Below the pieces are notes generated by a model, which was not told where the DNA came from, made no database searches, and worked only from the letters and a program-made list of their open reading frames with translations. The position numbers and the translations under genes were made by a program. A stretch of DNA of 64,000 nucleotides from Rheinheimera tangshanensis (GTDB lineage: Bacteria > Pseudomonadota > Gammaproteobacteria > Enterobacterales > Alteromonadaceae): positions 62,001 through 126,000 of the forward strand of contig NZ_BMLH01000009.1 in the NCBI RefSeq assembly GCF_014645135.1, read 5' to 3'. Numbering within the stretch: the stretch's first letter is position 1; every line of letters begins with the position of its first letter. This document shows, one piece after another, positions 10,494 through 19,811 of the stretch.

Positions 10494-11021
10494 ATGCCAC
10501 AACAATTGGTCGTCACTGCAATAGGTGCAGACAGAACAGGGCTGGTCAGCCGTCTGGCGCGTCTGGTTACCGACTGCAATTGCAATATAGTGGATAGCCG
10601 CATGGCTATTTTTGGCAACGAGTTCACTTTTATTATGTTGTTATCCGGCGATGCTGTGGCTATTAGCCGAATTGAACATTTGTTGCCTGGTTTAGGTTAT
10701 GAACTTGATCTACTGACCATGACCAAACGTACATCTGCTCAGCCTACTGCAGAGGTCAGTGCGCATTATGTGCTGGAGTATACCGGAACAGATAAAGTAG
10801 GCACCTTAGGTGCTATAGCGACCTTGTTGGCGAATCATCAGATTTACATTGGCGCTCTGCGTACTGAAACTCTGATCGACGCCCAAACCCAGCAGCTGTT
10901 AAACCACTGCACTATGACTGTCCAGTTGCCGCAAGGCACGCAGGTGGCTCAAATCAAACAAGAGCTTTTTGCTTTGCTTGAACAGCTTCAGTTAACGGGG
11001 CGTTTCGAGGCTCAGCTATAA
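10494..11021 (+). CDS. gcvR: Glycine cleavage system transcriptional repressor GcvR
   Basis: 175 residues made of two ACT domains. The first opens with LVVTAIGADRTGLVSRLARLV; the second starts near residue 90 with YVLEYTGTDKVGTLGAIATLL. GcvR has no DNA-binding domain of its own; in E. coli it acts by binding the activator GcvA and responds to glycine. It is followed 15 nt later by bcp, the same neighbour as in E. coli. Confidence 0.9.
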   Translation: MPQQLVVTAIGADRTGLVSRLARLVTDCNCNIVDSRMAIFGNEFTFIMLLSGDAVAISRIEHLLPGLGYELDLLTMTKRTSAQPTAEVSAHYVLEYTGTDKVGTLGAIATLLANHQIYIGALRTETLIDAQTQQLLNHCTMTVQLPQGTQVAQIKQELFALLEQLQLTGRFEAQL

Positions 11022-11036
11022 ATAAAAGGGAAAACG

Positions 11037-11414
11037 ATGAACAGATTAACAGCAGGACAACAGGCACCAAATTTTAGTTTGCCCGATCAAAGCGGACAGC
11101 TTGTGCAGTTAAATGACTTACTGAAAAAAAGTCGGGTATTGGTGTATTTTTACCCAAAAGCTATGACTCCTGGCTGCACAGTGCAGGCCTGTGGTTTACG
11201 CGACAGCAAAACACAACTGGCTGATTTTAATGTACAGGTGGTGGGGATCAGTATCGACGCCCCTGCAAGGCTGGCAAAGTTTGAACAAAAAGAGCAGCTT
11301 AATTTCATTTTGTTAGGTGATGAGGACCATCAGGCAGCAGAAGCCTTTGGCGTTTGGGGCGAAAAGAAGTTTATGGGCAAAGTGTATGATGGTATTCATT
11401 TATACCCCTATTAA
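11037..11414 (+). pseudogene. bcp: bcp peroxiredoxin, 5' part cut by island insertion
   Basis: The thioredoxin-fold thiol peroxidase Bcp/PrxQ reads normally through residue 121: the active-site region TPGCTVQACGLRD with peroxidatic and resolving Cys, then GVWGEKKFMGKVYDGIH. After the His codon (11397-11399) the reading enters foreign sequence and stops four codons later (LYPY). The missing C-terminus is found 39 kb away at 50319-50432. The fragment lacks the last strand and helix of the fold and is probably inactive. Confidence 0.93.
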
Positions 11415-11480
11415 ATTCCTGCACAGTATACGCTGAAAGAGTTACATTCTTCCCTGTTAATTTCCGAATTTACTACTACG

Positions 11481-11528
11481 CTTTAGAAATGCACAATACC
11501 AATTAGAAAAGTGTGCTTTTATGGAGCA
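11481..11528 (+). repeat. Left imperfect end repeat of the island
   Basis: CTTTAGAAATGCAC, then after a spacer GTGTGC and TTTTATGGAGCA, which overlaps the ginA start. The same blocks in the same order recur at 50252-50310 near the right end, so this is a candidate recombinase binding region. Confidence 0.55.
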
Positions 11529-12765
11529 ATTTAGTTTTTACGTTTCTGACGATGAAACAGTGGACCTTTCTCTTTCATTACTAAATGAGGACGATGGTGT
11601 TTGGTTATCCAAATCAGAAAGCCTTTCGGGTGCAGTAGCTTTTGATCAAAACTTCAGGGTATTACCACTGATCTCAGAGTTTCTCTCATACAATTTACGT
11701 AACAGGAAAATTAGCAGACAAACTGCCAAAACATACGCAAAAAATTTAACTTATTTTTTAACATTTCTAAAAAAACGTCGTGAGTTCAAAAACTCATCGT
11801 TAGATGAAGCTTTTCTCTCTGTTTCGAAATTCATGATCGAGGAGTATTTATCAGAACTCCGAACTACTCAGGATTTGTCGACAGCGACTATCAGAAATCG
11901 AGACTCAACTCTCCAAGCCTTTATTCACAATTTTTTGTATCAAGTGCAAGAACTAAGAGACGCGTATATCGAAAAAAGTCCTTATTCAGCTGGTTTGATA
12001 AGCGGACCAGTCAAGCAAAAGCTCGTGATCTCTTGTTCAATCGACGAATTAGCTAAACTAATGGAGCAGACACAGTCAGAACGAGAAAGGGTCGTATTAC
12101 AATTTATTTTTGATTCCGGTATCAGAAGAGCTGAGTTAGAAAATGTTACTAAGCAAGACTTAATAGATGCAATTGAATTCAACAGCCAGAAACTAATCTC
12201 ACGCAATACCGATAAACCAGTATCGATGCCATATGCACCTATTTCAATACAAGGCGTAAAAGGTCGCAATGGTAACAAAAAACAAAGAATGACTCTTGTA
12301 AGCAAAGCGACATTGGAGCGTGTTCTCAGGTATCACGCCTCTCCACTGTTCAAAAAATACGCAAGAAAATATTCCTCCGCGTCTGAAACTCCAGCTTTCT
12401 TTAATGGTTTGGGGCTACCTATCACAGCGAAGTGCTTGTCAAAATTATTAGAGAGACTTTCTCAGCGGGCTGTAAAAAGACAAGTATTATCAAAATCCAT
12501 ATCCCCTCATAAACTTCGACACGGATATGCATATGATTTACTTCAATCACCAGATTTAGGGCAAACCTATGTTGATAGACTTGCCGTAGTACAAAAATCA
12601 TTAGGTCATGCATATTTAAGTAGTACAGAAGTTTATACGAAAATCCCCTTAGAGCTTTATAAAACTCTAACCGACAGCGACGGTGAGTTATTAACAAAAG
12701 CTGAAAGAATGGAACGACTGACAGAGAAGACTCAGTTGAAAATATTTGTTAAGGATACGAAGTGA
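11521..12765 (+). CDS. ginA: Tyrosine recombinase, GinA-like
   Basis: 414 residues. An N-terminal SAM-like core-binding domain covers about residues 50-150 and the catalytic domain about 175-400. All the core catalytic residues can be placed: Arg in DSGIRRAEL, HKLRHGYA, the LGHAYLSS box and the nucleophile Tyr in TEVYTK. It is the first gene of a cluster whose members overlap. It is much more AT-rich than the flanking chromosome. Only family and context support the GinA name; it could also be described as a TnpA-like recombinase of the Tn554 type. Confidence 0.85.
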   Translation: MEQFSFYVSDDETVDLSLSLLNEDDGVWLSKSESLSGAVAFDQNFRVLPLISEFLSYNLRNRKISRQTAKTYAKNLTYFLTFLKKRREFKNSSLDEAFLSVSKFMIEEYLSELRTTQDLSTATIRNRDSTLQAFIHNFLYQVQELRDAYIEKSPYSAGLISGPVKQKLVISCSIDELAKLMEQTQSERERVVLQFIFDSGIRRAELENVTKQDLIDAIEFNSQKLISRNTDKPVSMPYAPISIQGVKGRNGNKKQRMTLVSKATLERVLRYHASPLFKKYARKYSSASETPAFFNGLGLPITAKCLSKLLERLSQRAVKRQVLSKSISPHKLRHGYAYDLLQSPDLGQTYVDRLAVVQKSLGHAYLSSTEVYTKIPLELYKTLTDSDGELLTKAERMERLTEKTQLKIFVKDTK

Positions 12766-14579
12766 AGTCTGCACATTTAACAAGTAAAGAACAATGGGCA
12801 CAGTTACAGTCTCTATCGGTTAGCACTTTTACAGATCTAGTGGCTCCAATCCCAAGTGAACCACATAAACAGTTAATGCATCTATTCGCATGTCAGCTAA
12901 AAACAACTATCAGTCAATCACATCGCGCGGACGTTAAATCTACATTCAAGTACGTATCAAAATTCATAAAGAAAAAATTAGGTGATCAACTCATATACCT
13001 ACCGAGTGTGTTGAACGAGTTTTCATTGGATGAGTTTCACAGTTATTTAAAACATTGCATTCTTGAAGACCAGATTCATAACCGTTATGCGAATATATTG
13101 CAAAGCACTTATAAAAATGTCTTAAACAAAGCTATTGATCTTAAAACCCCAAATTTTTTTCGCTTCTACCTGCCAAGTTCATTTTGCTACTACACAAGGG
13201 TGACTGAGAGATATAAACCATATTCTGATAAAGAAAAAAAATGTATAACAATTGCAATAAATCATGACATTAAAAAATACTCTAAGTTTACTGAGCCCTA
13301 CAAAATAACTGGTTTAGGAAGGCCGTTCTTTGATTCTGAAAATAGACGGCTTTTAAAAAATGACAACTCACTGACTTTAGACGATGCTCGATGGCTATTT
13401 GAAAATAGAATGAATTGTAAACCCGTTAGAAACTCGACTGAATTACAAAACTCAAGAATAAACCGTGCGTTTTATCAGATTATCAAAAATAACAAAATCT
13501 TTTACAAAGATCTCTTTGAGTCTTGGGGCATTCTAACCAGGGTTACAATGGAGCAATTGTTACCATTCTTTCTGAAGTTACTTCAAGTGACAGGAATGAA
13601 CGTTGAGTCCATTTATGCGCTTGAAATTGATGATTTAGTTGACCGTCATCCTGCCACCGGTAAACCTTGCCTTCGTTATTGGAAGGAGCGTTCAGATGGC
13701 CAAAAACTATACCACCTCGATATATTCAAAGCCGATCTACAGTGGTTAACTACCAGCCAAGGTAATGAAGTTAAAGCCATATTTGAAACAGTTATCAAAC
13801 TGACTTCATATCTTAGAGAACGCACATCGACCTCGCAGAAAAACAAACTTTGGATCTTCGAGTCGGCAGGAGGAGAAATCAAGCATTTACCGAATAGATA
13901 TATGCTGGCTAGAGCCATAGCTGAATTTTCAAAGCGTCACAATATTTTCGATAAATCAGATGGTTCAAAACTGATCGAGACCACAAGATTCAGGCCTACA
14001 TTTGTCAGTGATCTGCTAGTAGAAGGTGTATCAATTAGAGAAATTCAGCTGTTAATGGGCCACAAAAATATGTATACAACGATGCGGTATTTGGACATTC
14101 ATGACTTTGGACAAATCGCTAGGGGCAAAATAAAAGAAAAGTTAATAGAAATTCATATTAACGCACACTCTGCGATATCAAAGGAAAAAGCATTGTCCTA
14201 TCCTTTAACACCAAGTTCTTCACAACCACTATCTACTCCATTAGCTACATGCAGAAATATTTTCGATCCCCCTGATACAGTCAAGGCTTTGCCAAGCTAT
14301 ATACCAGGAAAACCGTGCAGCACTTATAACATGTGTCTTAGTTGCCCGAATGTAATTATTACTGAAACCGACTTACCGAAACTTTTCGCAATGAAAAGAG
14401 ATTATCTTATTAAAATTCAAAACAGTAGGATTTTGGACACCCCCTTCGGCAGTGTAATTAAAAGCAATTTAGCCCTATTAAATACGATACTTAATCCTGA
14501 GCTCTCCAATTTCAGTGAACACGAACTAGATAATGCTGAGCATCTATCTCTTTACGTCGAAACAACAGAATTTATCTAG
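12762..14579 (+). CDS. ginB: Tyrosine recombinase-like protein, GinB-like, degenerate active site
   Basis: 605 residues. It starts at a GTG that overlaps the ginA stop (GTGA), a sign of translational coupling. The C-terminal half has the recombinase fold, but the first catalytic Arg is Asn (TGMNVESIY), and the HxLRH box reads TRFRP (Thr and Pro in place of the two His, Arg kept). The MGHKNMYTT box and the Tyr in MRYLDI are kept. A Cys cluster (PCSTYNMCLSC near residue 520) looks metal-binding. It may act as an accessory subunit rather than a cleaving recombinase. Confidence 0.82.
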   Translation: MKSAHLTSKEQWAQLQSLSVSTFTDLVAPIPSEPHKQLMHLFACQLKTTISQSHRADVKSTFKYVSKFIKKKLGDQLIYLPSVLNEFSLDEFHSYLKHCILEDQIHNRYANILQSTYKNVLNKAIDLKTPNFFRFYLPSSFCYYTRVTERYKPYSDKEKKCITIAINHDIKKYSKFTEPYKITGLGRPFFDSENRRLLKNDNSLTLDDARWLFENRMNCKPVRNSTELQNSRINRAFYQIIKNNKIFYKDLFESWGILTRVTMEQLLPFFLKLLQVTGMNVESIYALEIDDLVDRHPATGKPCLRYWKERSDGQKLYHLDIFKADLQWLTTSQGNEVKAIFETVIKLTSYLRERTSTSQKNKLWIFESAGGEIKHLPNRYMLARAIAEFSKRHNIFDKSDGSKLIETTRFRPTFVSDLLVEGVSIREIQLLMGHKNMYTTMRYLDIHDFGQIARGKIKEKLIEIHINAHSAISKEKALSYPLTPSSSQPLSTPLATCRNIFDPPDTVKALPSYIPGKPCSTYNMCLSCPNVIITETDLPKLFAMKRDYLIKIQNSRILDTPFGSVIKSNLALLNTILNPELSNFSEHELDNAEHLSLYVETTEFI

Positions 14580-14589
14580 AGGTTAGAAC

Positions 14590-16542
14590 ATGGAGCGAGA
14601 TAATAGGCACTACGATATTCTGAATACACTTGCTGATTTGCCGAAATACAGGTTTTCTCTTGTTAATATTCAAAGGACTGAAAGATCTGGCGACTCGTTT
14701 GATTACAAATCATATTTAGCAGAATTGCTCAGCCTTCCCGTTTCGTCTTCATCTAAATTTTCTGACACTGAATGGGATTTTAATGCAGAGAATCCAAATG
14801 TTTCGCCAAACATTAGGGGGAGTAAGCTTGCTATAAACTTCAAAAAATTTAAAAGTGTTCCTCAACATATAATTATAGAGATCAAATGCTTACTGCTTAG
14901 CGTCTTATTAACGCCGGAAATATTTATTAATAACAGAAGGAAGGCCAGAAAAGTATCATCGAAAAACCTCTGCACCAATACTCTACTTGCACATATGAAA
15001 GCAGGCTTAAGATTTTTGAACACACTTTTTTCTATGCTTAATAGAAAATTCGGCGAAGATCATGTAGCAATTGCATTTTTATCTTTGACTGAAATTACTG
15101 CTGATGACTACAGAGTAGCCGCAAGTAAACATAGCTTCACTTACAATGATGATTTAAAACAATTTTTTTCTTACATTCAGAACCCCTATACATCTAAACA
15201 CATTTTGGGTAAATCAATCCCAGCGTTCGACCCAGAGCAATTTCAGTGGGAGAACAACTATAAAAAACAAGTAACAAACCAAGTGATGCCAAATTGGGCA
15301 TTTGACAAATTAGTCCGGACAGCATCTTTACTCGTTCATGACTTTTTAAAAATGATGGAAGAGGAAGTGGCGGACGATTGCGTTAAAAAATATGCGTTAC
15401 AACATAAAGCGTACTTTTGCAGGGATTTAGGAATTACTAAAAATACCTTTAGTATTTACAGGGCTTATCGTCTTTTAAACTCGGGTTACTCTGAGCATTT
15501 TGTAGATAAAAACTACGGCATTCCGAGTGAACTACGGAACTCAAGGAGCAATTTCAGCCTAAAGGACATGACAGCATTCCTTTGTGGAGGACAGAACAAG
15601 CAATTTTACTTCGCCAGGGTCTATGAGCACCTATCACTTGTTGCCAACGCAGCAAAGTATTTAATAGGACAGTACACGGGCATGCGCCCTTCTGAGCTGT
15701 CCGTGATAGACCAAAACACATGCTTAGTTGACGAGCATGGAATGACACTTTTGCGTTCGCATGTTTTCAAAGGCAAAGATGGTTTGGTTAAAGGTCTTTT
15801 CGACGATAAATGGGTTGTCATTCCGATCATAGAGGACGCACTTAAAGCTATCAGAATTCTCAGTTCGATAAACCAAAGAAGTCTTGTTTTCAGCTCAGTA
15901 CAAACAAAGAAAAACGGACAATCTGAAATTCCAATGACATCTGTGATGATACGTCACCAAATCCGGAAGTTTATTAAATATGTTTCTCCTGGTGACGACC
16001 TTGGATTCAGCAACTACATGATGCGCCATACATTAGCGTATCAGTTATATAGAGTAGAAGCAGGCTTACCATTAATCTCATTTCAGCTAAAACATCTGGT
16101 AAATACCGTCGACAAATTTTTATCTCGAGGAGCTACTAGTGATGTCACAATGGGCTACGGTGGCAAAGCCAGAGAGCACAAAGAACGGCTACAAATAGCT
16201 TTCAGGGGCTATATGGCAAGTGGTTATACAAAAGATGAAATTTTTGAAGCTATGGCAGAGCAAGGTTTAGGCGTTATTAATGTAGGATTAGGTTATTGTT
16301 ATGGCTCGGATTCTACAAACAGTGAACTGCCATGCATTGGTTCCTTGCGATGCAATCCTATACGTTGTTCAAATGCTATTGTCAGTGAAGCGAACGCTCC
16401 ATATTGGCGAGAAATATATACAACCAACCAGGCAAACCTCAAAAATCCGATTCACCAGGATAACCTAGACCAAATTAAAGAAGTTATTAACGAGGCAAAA
16501 CAGGTGCTTGAACTACTTGGGTATGATGTTGATGAACAATAA
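14590..16542 (+). CDS. ginC: Tyrosine recombinase-like protein, GinC-like
   Basis: 650 residues, 10 nt after ginB. Box I is normal (GMRPSEL). The HxLRH box reads YMMRH, so the first His is Tyr. QLKH and a Tyr in TMGYGG fit the rest of the active site. The C-terminus carries a Cys-rich segment (GYCYG, LPCIGSLRCNPIRC near 590-615) that may bind zinc, comparable with the one in GinB. The base composition is AT-rich like the rest of the cluster. Third member of the recombinase trio. Confidence 0.82.
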   Translation: MERDNRHYDILNTLADLPKYRFSLVNIQRTERSGDSFDYKSYLAELLSLPVSSSSKFSDTEWDFNAENPNVSPNIRGSKLAINFKKFKSVPQHIIIEIKCLLLSVLLTPEIFINNRRKARKVSSKNLCTNTLLAHMKAGLRFLNTLFSMLNRKFGEDHVAIAFLSLTEITADDYRVAASKHSFTYNDDLKQFFSYIQNPYTSKHILGKSIPAFDPEQFQWENNYKKQVTNQVMPNWAFDKLVRTASLLVHDFLKMMEEEVADDCVKKYALQHKAYFCRDLGITKNTFSIYRAYRLLNSGYSEHFVDKNYGIPSELRNSRSNFSLKDMTAFLCGGQNKQFYFARVYEHLSLVANAAKYLIGQYTGMRPSELSVIDQNTCLVDEHGMTLLRSHVFKGKDGLVKGLFDDKWVVIPIIEDALKAIRILSSINQRSLVFSSVQTKKNGQSEIPMTSVMIRHQIRKFIKYVSPGDDLGFSNYMMRHTLAYQLYRVEAGLPLISFQLKHLVNTVDKFLSRGATSDVTMGYGGKAREHKERLQIAFRGYMASGYTKDEIFEAMAEQGLGVINVGLGYCYGSDSTNSELPCIGSLRCNPIRCSNAIVSEANAPYWREIYTTNQANLKNPIHQDNLDQIKEVINEAKQVLELLGYDVDEQ

Positions 16543-16999
16543 CTTCGATGACAAAAATCAACGAGATTTCGACCTAAACACAGAACGTTTGGTCCAAGCG
16601 ATTGATAAAGTTCGAGCGAGCAATTCGTTGCCGCCAACCATCAGTCAATTGTCAAAACTAACGGGAATGCATAGGAATGCTATTAGTAAAAGAGTGTGGC
16701 CTAGTCAAAAGCTTAAGGAGATAAAAAAGGAACGAATTCGAAAAGCTGAAACTAGTCCCCAACCGGCAAAGCGACTAGATCCTGTAAAGGTTCTGGAAGA
16801 TAAACTTGAAAATGCTAAACGTGAGCTTGTTTACTGGTTCAATAAAAACCTAGATAACGAAAAACAGATTAAGCAGCTCGAGGAAAACCTACATAGAATG
16901 ACGGATGCACGTAGTTACTATGAAAATATGCTCAAACAGGAGCGGATAAAAACGAGTGAATTAACAACCCAAATTAGTATTTTAAAAGAGCTGCTCTAG
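16523..16999 (+). CDS. ginD: Small HTH/coiled-coil recombination protein, GinD-like
   Basis: About 158 residues. It overlaps the end of ginC; in-frame ATGs lie at 16523, 16526 and 16532 and a TTG at 16508, so the exact start is open. Residues 30-65 form a helix-turn-helix (TISQLSKLTGMHRNAISKR), and the second half is a long charged coiled coil with many Glu/Lys/Leu heptads. The position as fourth gene after three recombinases matches the small DNA-binding protein required for GInt integration and excision, and resembles TnpC of Tn554. Confidence 0.75.
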   Translation: MMLMNNNFDDKNQRDFDLNTERLVQAIDKVRASNSLPPTISQLSKLTGMHRNAISKRVWPSQKLKEIKKERIRKAETSPQPAKRLDPVKVLEDKLENAKRELVYWFNKNLDNEKQIKQLEENLHRMTDARSYYENMLKQERIKTSELTTQISILKELL

Positions 17000-17164
17000 A
17001 CATAGACGCAGGAATTTGTTCGATTCGGACGAACATTACAAGTTATCAGTTTAATTGGACCATATTTACTTCCATTGAAAACTTTTTGTGATACAGCTTG
17101 ATATAAGCCTACATTCTGTGTAGTACCAGAAGTGGACGAAGAACTTGGATCTTGCTGAATTGTC

Positions 17165-17186
17165 GATTTTCACTGAAAGCAGACAA
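17165..17186 (+). repeat. Short dispersed repeat, copy 1
   Basis: Contains TTCACTGAAAGCAGACAATC, found again at 39465-39486. The 280 bases between ginD and the histidine kinase (17000-17278) hold no gene that can be supported, only this repeat. Confidence 0.6.
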
Positions 17187-17278
17187 TCGGCTTGACGTAC
17201 TCATAGTCCATTTCGAAGCACTTCAAACAAAATCTGAACCAACACAATACTTCTGTGAGACTTCAGAAACATCTAAAC

Positions 17279-18664
17279 TTAAGCACTAAATATCACAGTG
17301 GTGATAACTAATCTGGACTCAAGCGAATAAGACAGCTCAGCGTTATGCAACTCCAGTATTTTTGTGGTAATGGAGATACCAAGACCTGCGCCACTGATGT
17401 GTTGATTGCTCTGATGGCGATAAAAACGTTCTCCCATTCGTTCTAAATCAACGTCTATGCCTTCAGGTAGTTCGTTGCATATCGTTAATACAAGTTTGTT
17501 TTCAACTACGTGAGCAGTGATCCTGACATGACTTTGTACTTTCGCGTACTTTGCAGCGTTATCCAACAGATTCCGAAGGGCTGCTACCAACAAACCAGGT
17601 TCAGCGCGAAGCTCAAGTGAGGGGTCTATATCAAGGTCCCATTCCACTTTGTCCAATAAGCCAACGTCAACCAGAGCAAGGCTCTCTTCAATAAGTGAAA
17701 TCAGTTTAAGACTGGTAAGTTTCAGCTGCCCTGAGTGTTCCAGCTTTTCCGTTTCCATCAATTGGCTGACCAGATGTGACAGACGTTTTGTGCTGATAAG
17801 AATGGCATTAGCAGCGGCGTCGGTTTCTTCTTTGGACGTCGATTTTTTAATATTGTCTGCATGAACCAACAAAATACTGAGCGGTGTTCTGAGTTCATGC
17901 GAGGCATCGGCTATAAAGCGTTTCTCTTTGACTAAATAGCTTTTTAAGTCCTTCAAAAGCTGATTAATCGCGATTTGAAAGGGCCTTAATTCGACAGGTA
18001 AGGTTATATCTATGGGAGTCAGCATAGACGGTTTAGTTGTGGCCAGTTCCTTCGATAAATCCCGAATGGGTTTAATGCCCCAGTAAACAGCTATCCAAAT
18101 CAGGATGGTAATAGGGAGCAGCGCGATACTCAGCGGGATCAACTGATCTAACGCCAGATAAAAACTAAGTTCTCCACGAACATCTTCTCTCTGTCCTGTG
18201 AATATCCAATAGCCATGCTCTCTGTTGTAGGTGCTATAACAAATCCAGCGCCGGTTATCATGAAACACTTCGTGATAGCCTGATGTTCTGGGAGCCAGCT
18301 CCCGATCACTGGCGTTCGCTGACTTCATCAGCAGTTTCCCATCTGTTGACCACACCTGAAACGCCACTTTGTTTTCGTATTTGTGCCCCTCTGGCCTGCG
18401 CTCCTCTGCGGAAGTTCGCTCAATACCATCTTCGGCAATCTGAGGGACATAAACAATCAGGGGATCTGTGTGGTCAAGAGAGAGCGAGTTTTGTATCAGC
18501 AGTTGGTCTAAAAGACGTGCATATTGAGTCAGTTGGGCATCAAAAAGCTCATCCAATTCGTGGTGAGTGCTGGAGTACGTAATGAATCCGGTAATCACCA
18601 TCAGAAGTAAAACAACGCTGTTTACACCGAGTAAAATCATTCGGCGTATGCTGTTAATCCTCAT
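17279..18664 (-). CDS. Sensor histidine kinase (PmrB/QseC type)
   Basis: 461 residues with one N-terminal membrane helix (about 10-28), a periplasmic sensing region of about 130 residues with an acidic stretch, a second membrane helix (about 165-190), a HAMP-like linker, the phosphoacceptor box HELRTPLSILL near residue 255 and a HATPase domain with NLLDNAAKYAK, then GAGLGISI. Its start overlaps the end of the response regulator gene by 11 nt. The pair adjoins lipid A modification genes, so envelope stress or cationic peptides are plausible signals (inference). Confidence 0.88.
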   Translation of the reverse strand: MRINSIRRMILLGVNSVVLLLMVITGFITYSSTHHELDELFDAQLTQYARLLDQLLIQNSLSLDHTDPLIVYVPQIAEDGIERTSAEERRPEGHKYENKVAFQVWSTDGKLLMKSANASDRELAPRTSGYHEVFHDNRRWICYSTYNREHGYWIFTGQREDVRGELSFYLALDQLIPLSIALLPITILIWIAVYWGIKPIRDLSKELATTKPSMLTPIDITLPVELRPFQIAINQLLKDLKSYLVKEKRFIADASHELRTPLSILLVHADNIKKSTSKEETDAAANAILISTKRLSHLVSQLMETEKLEHSGQLKLTSLKLISLIEESLALVDVGLLDKVEWDLDIDPSLELRAEPGLLVAALRNLLDNAAKYAKVQSHVRITAHVVENKLVLTICNELPEGIDVDLERMGERFYRHQSNQHISGAGLGISITTKILELHNAELSYSLESRLVITTVIFSA

Positions 18665-19322
18665 ACTGATTTACCATCATGTAACCAATACCCCGTATCG
18701 TTTTAATACACTCGGGCTTGGTCTTTTTTCGCAGGTTGTGAATATGCACCTCTATCGAATTACTCTCTGTCTCTCCGGTCCAGCCGTTGCTCAGCTCTTC
18801 CAGATGCTGGCGGGACAGAATTTTACCCTGATGCAACATAAACTCTTTTAGCAACAGAAATTCGCGGGTGGTTAGGTATATTAAGCGGTCTTGGTAGCGG
18901 CATTCATGCACGGTTAAATCCATCGTTAAGTCCGCGCATTGCAACTGATCCAATTGGCGTTGTTGATGACGCCGCACAAGCACACGCAACCTTGCTTCAA
19001 TTTCCCTGATATCGCAGGGCTTTAGCACGTAATCGTCAGCACCCGCGTTTAATGCTTCTATTTTTGTTTCTAAATGATCCCAGGCAGTCAGGATCAGTAT
19101 TGGGATGCCGTGCTTTAAACTTCGCAACGATTTAATCACATTGAGTGCCAGACCATCTGGCAAACCTAAATCCAAAATCATCAGTTCAAACTGACTTTCA
19201 CTGGCCGCCTGAATCGCTTGTTTTCCGGTCGTGCATAACTCGACGCGGTAGTTCATTCGCGTCAGCGCCGTACTCAGTCCCTGAGCCAGTAATAGGTCGT
19301 CTTCTACCAGTAAAATTCGCAT
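18654..19322 (-). CDS. OmpR-family response regulator (PmrA/QseB type)
   Basis: 222 residues. The receiver domain has the acidic pocket (VEDD), the phosphorylated Asp in LMILDLGLPDG near residue 51 and Lys in YVLKPCD. The winged-helix DNA-binding domain covers about 125-220 (LTTREFLLLKEF, then SNSIEVHIHNLRKK). First gene of a two-gene operon with the kinase. Two CTTAAG-N5-CTTAAG sites at 19748 and 22010 are the expected type of target for PmrA-like regulators. Confidence 0.9.
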   Translation of the reverse strand: MRILLVEDDLLLAQGLSTALTRMNYRVELCTTGKQAIQAASESQFELMILDLGLPDGLALNVIKSLRSLKHGIPILILTAWDHLETKIEALNAGADDYVLKPCDIREIEARLRVLVRRHQQRQLDQLQCADLTMDLTVHECRYQDRLIYLTTREFLLLKEFMLHQGKILSRQHLEELSNGWTGETESNSIEVHIHNLRKKTKPECIKTIRGIGYMMVNQYED

Positions 19323-19340
19323 GGCAACACCTGTTGGTAC

Positions 19341-19697
19341 TTAGTACAGAATAATAAACCAGACGAGAGCGGTTGTGATAAGGCTGGCAAGGACTGCCGC
19401 AGAGCCGATATCTTTCGCTTTACCGCTAAGTTCGTGGTACTCACTGCCAATTCTGTCCACAACAGCTTCGATGCCAGTGTTCAACAGCTCCACAATAAAG
19501 ACCAGAAACAGACTCAATACCAATAAAGCTCGCTCGGCAGCGGATACCTCAACCAGCAAGGAAATGGGAAGCAGCAGCGCTAAAGCAATAACTTCCTGCC
19601 TGATGGCTGCTTCAGAAGCCCAGCTGCTGCGAAGCCCTTGCCATGAGTACAGCGTCGCAAAATAAAGTCGGTTGAATCCAGTGGCTTTCGATTTCAT
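19341..19697 (-). CDS. dgkA: Diacylglycerol kinase
   Basis: 118 residues, inner membrane. It phosphorylates diacylglycerol to phosphatidic acid. The ATG at 19697 gives a protein of family length; a GTG at 19733 upstream is less likely. The family core is unmistakable: YSWQGLRSSWASEAAIRQE, EVSAAERALLVLSL, then VELLNTGIEAVVDRIGSEYHELS with the catalytic Glu. It lies divergent from the OpgB-like gene. Transferases in this cluster release diacylglycerol from phospholipids, which this enzyme would recycle. Confidence 0.95.
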   Translation of the reverse strand: MKSKATGFNRLYFATLYSWQGLRSSWASEAAIRQEVIALALLLPISLLVEVSAAERALLVLSLFLVFIVELLNTGIEAVVDRIGSEYHELSGKAKDIGSAAVLASLITTALVWFIILY

Positions 19698-19747
19698 GTC
19701 AGGGTCCGTCAATGTCGGTATAAAGAAACTCACAATAACTTTATTTT

Positions 19748-19764
19748 CTTAAGAGACTCTTAAG
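19748..19764 (+). promoter_or_regulatory. PmrA-type operator CTTAAG-N5-CTTAAG (site 1)
   Basis: Two direct CTTAAG half-sites with a 5-bp spacer lie between divergent dgkA and the OpgB-like gene. They are followed by GTTTCGCTCGTTATTCT with a TATTCT -10-like box 10 nt downstream. The same layout occurs at 22010. Confidence 0.7.
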
Positions 19765-19811
19765 TTTCGCTCGTTATTCTGCATTGCGTTTTAGGATGAC
19801 AAGGCGAAGTA

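Noticed and set aside
11037-11414. bcp as a complete gene of 125 codons
   Set aside because: The C-terminal 35 residues are missing and are found at 50319-50432; the last four codons are island sequence.
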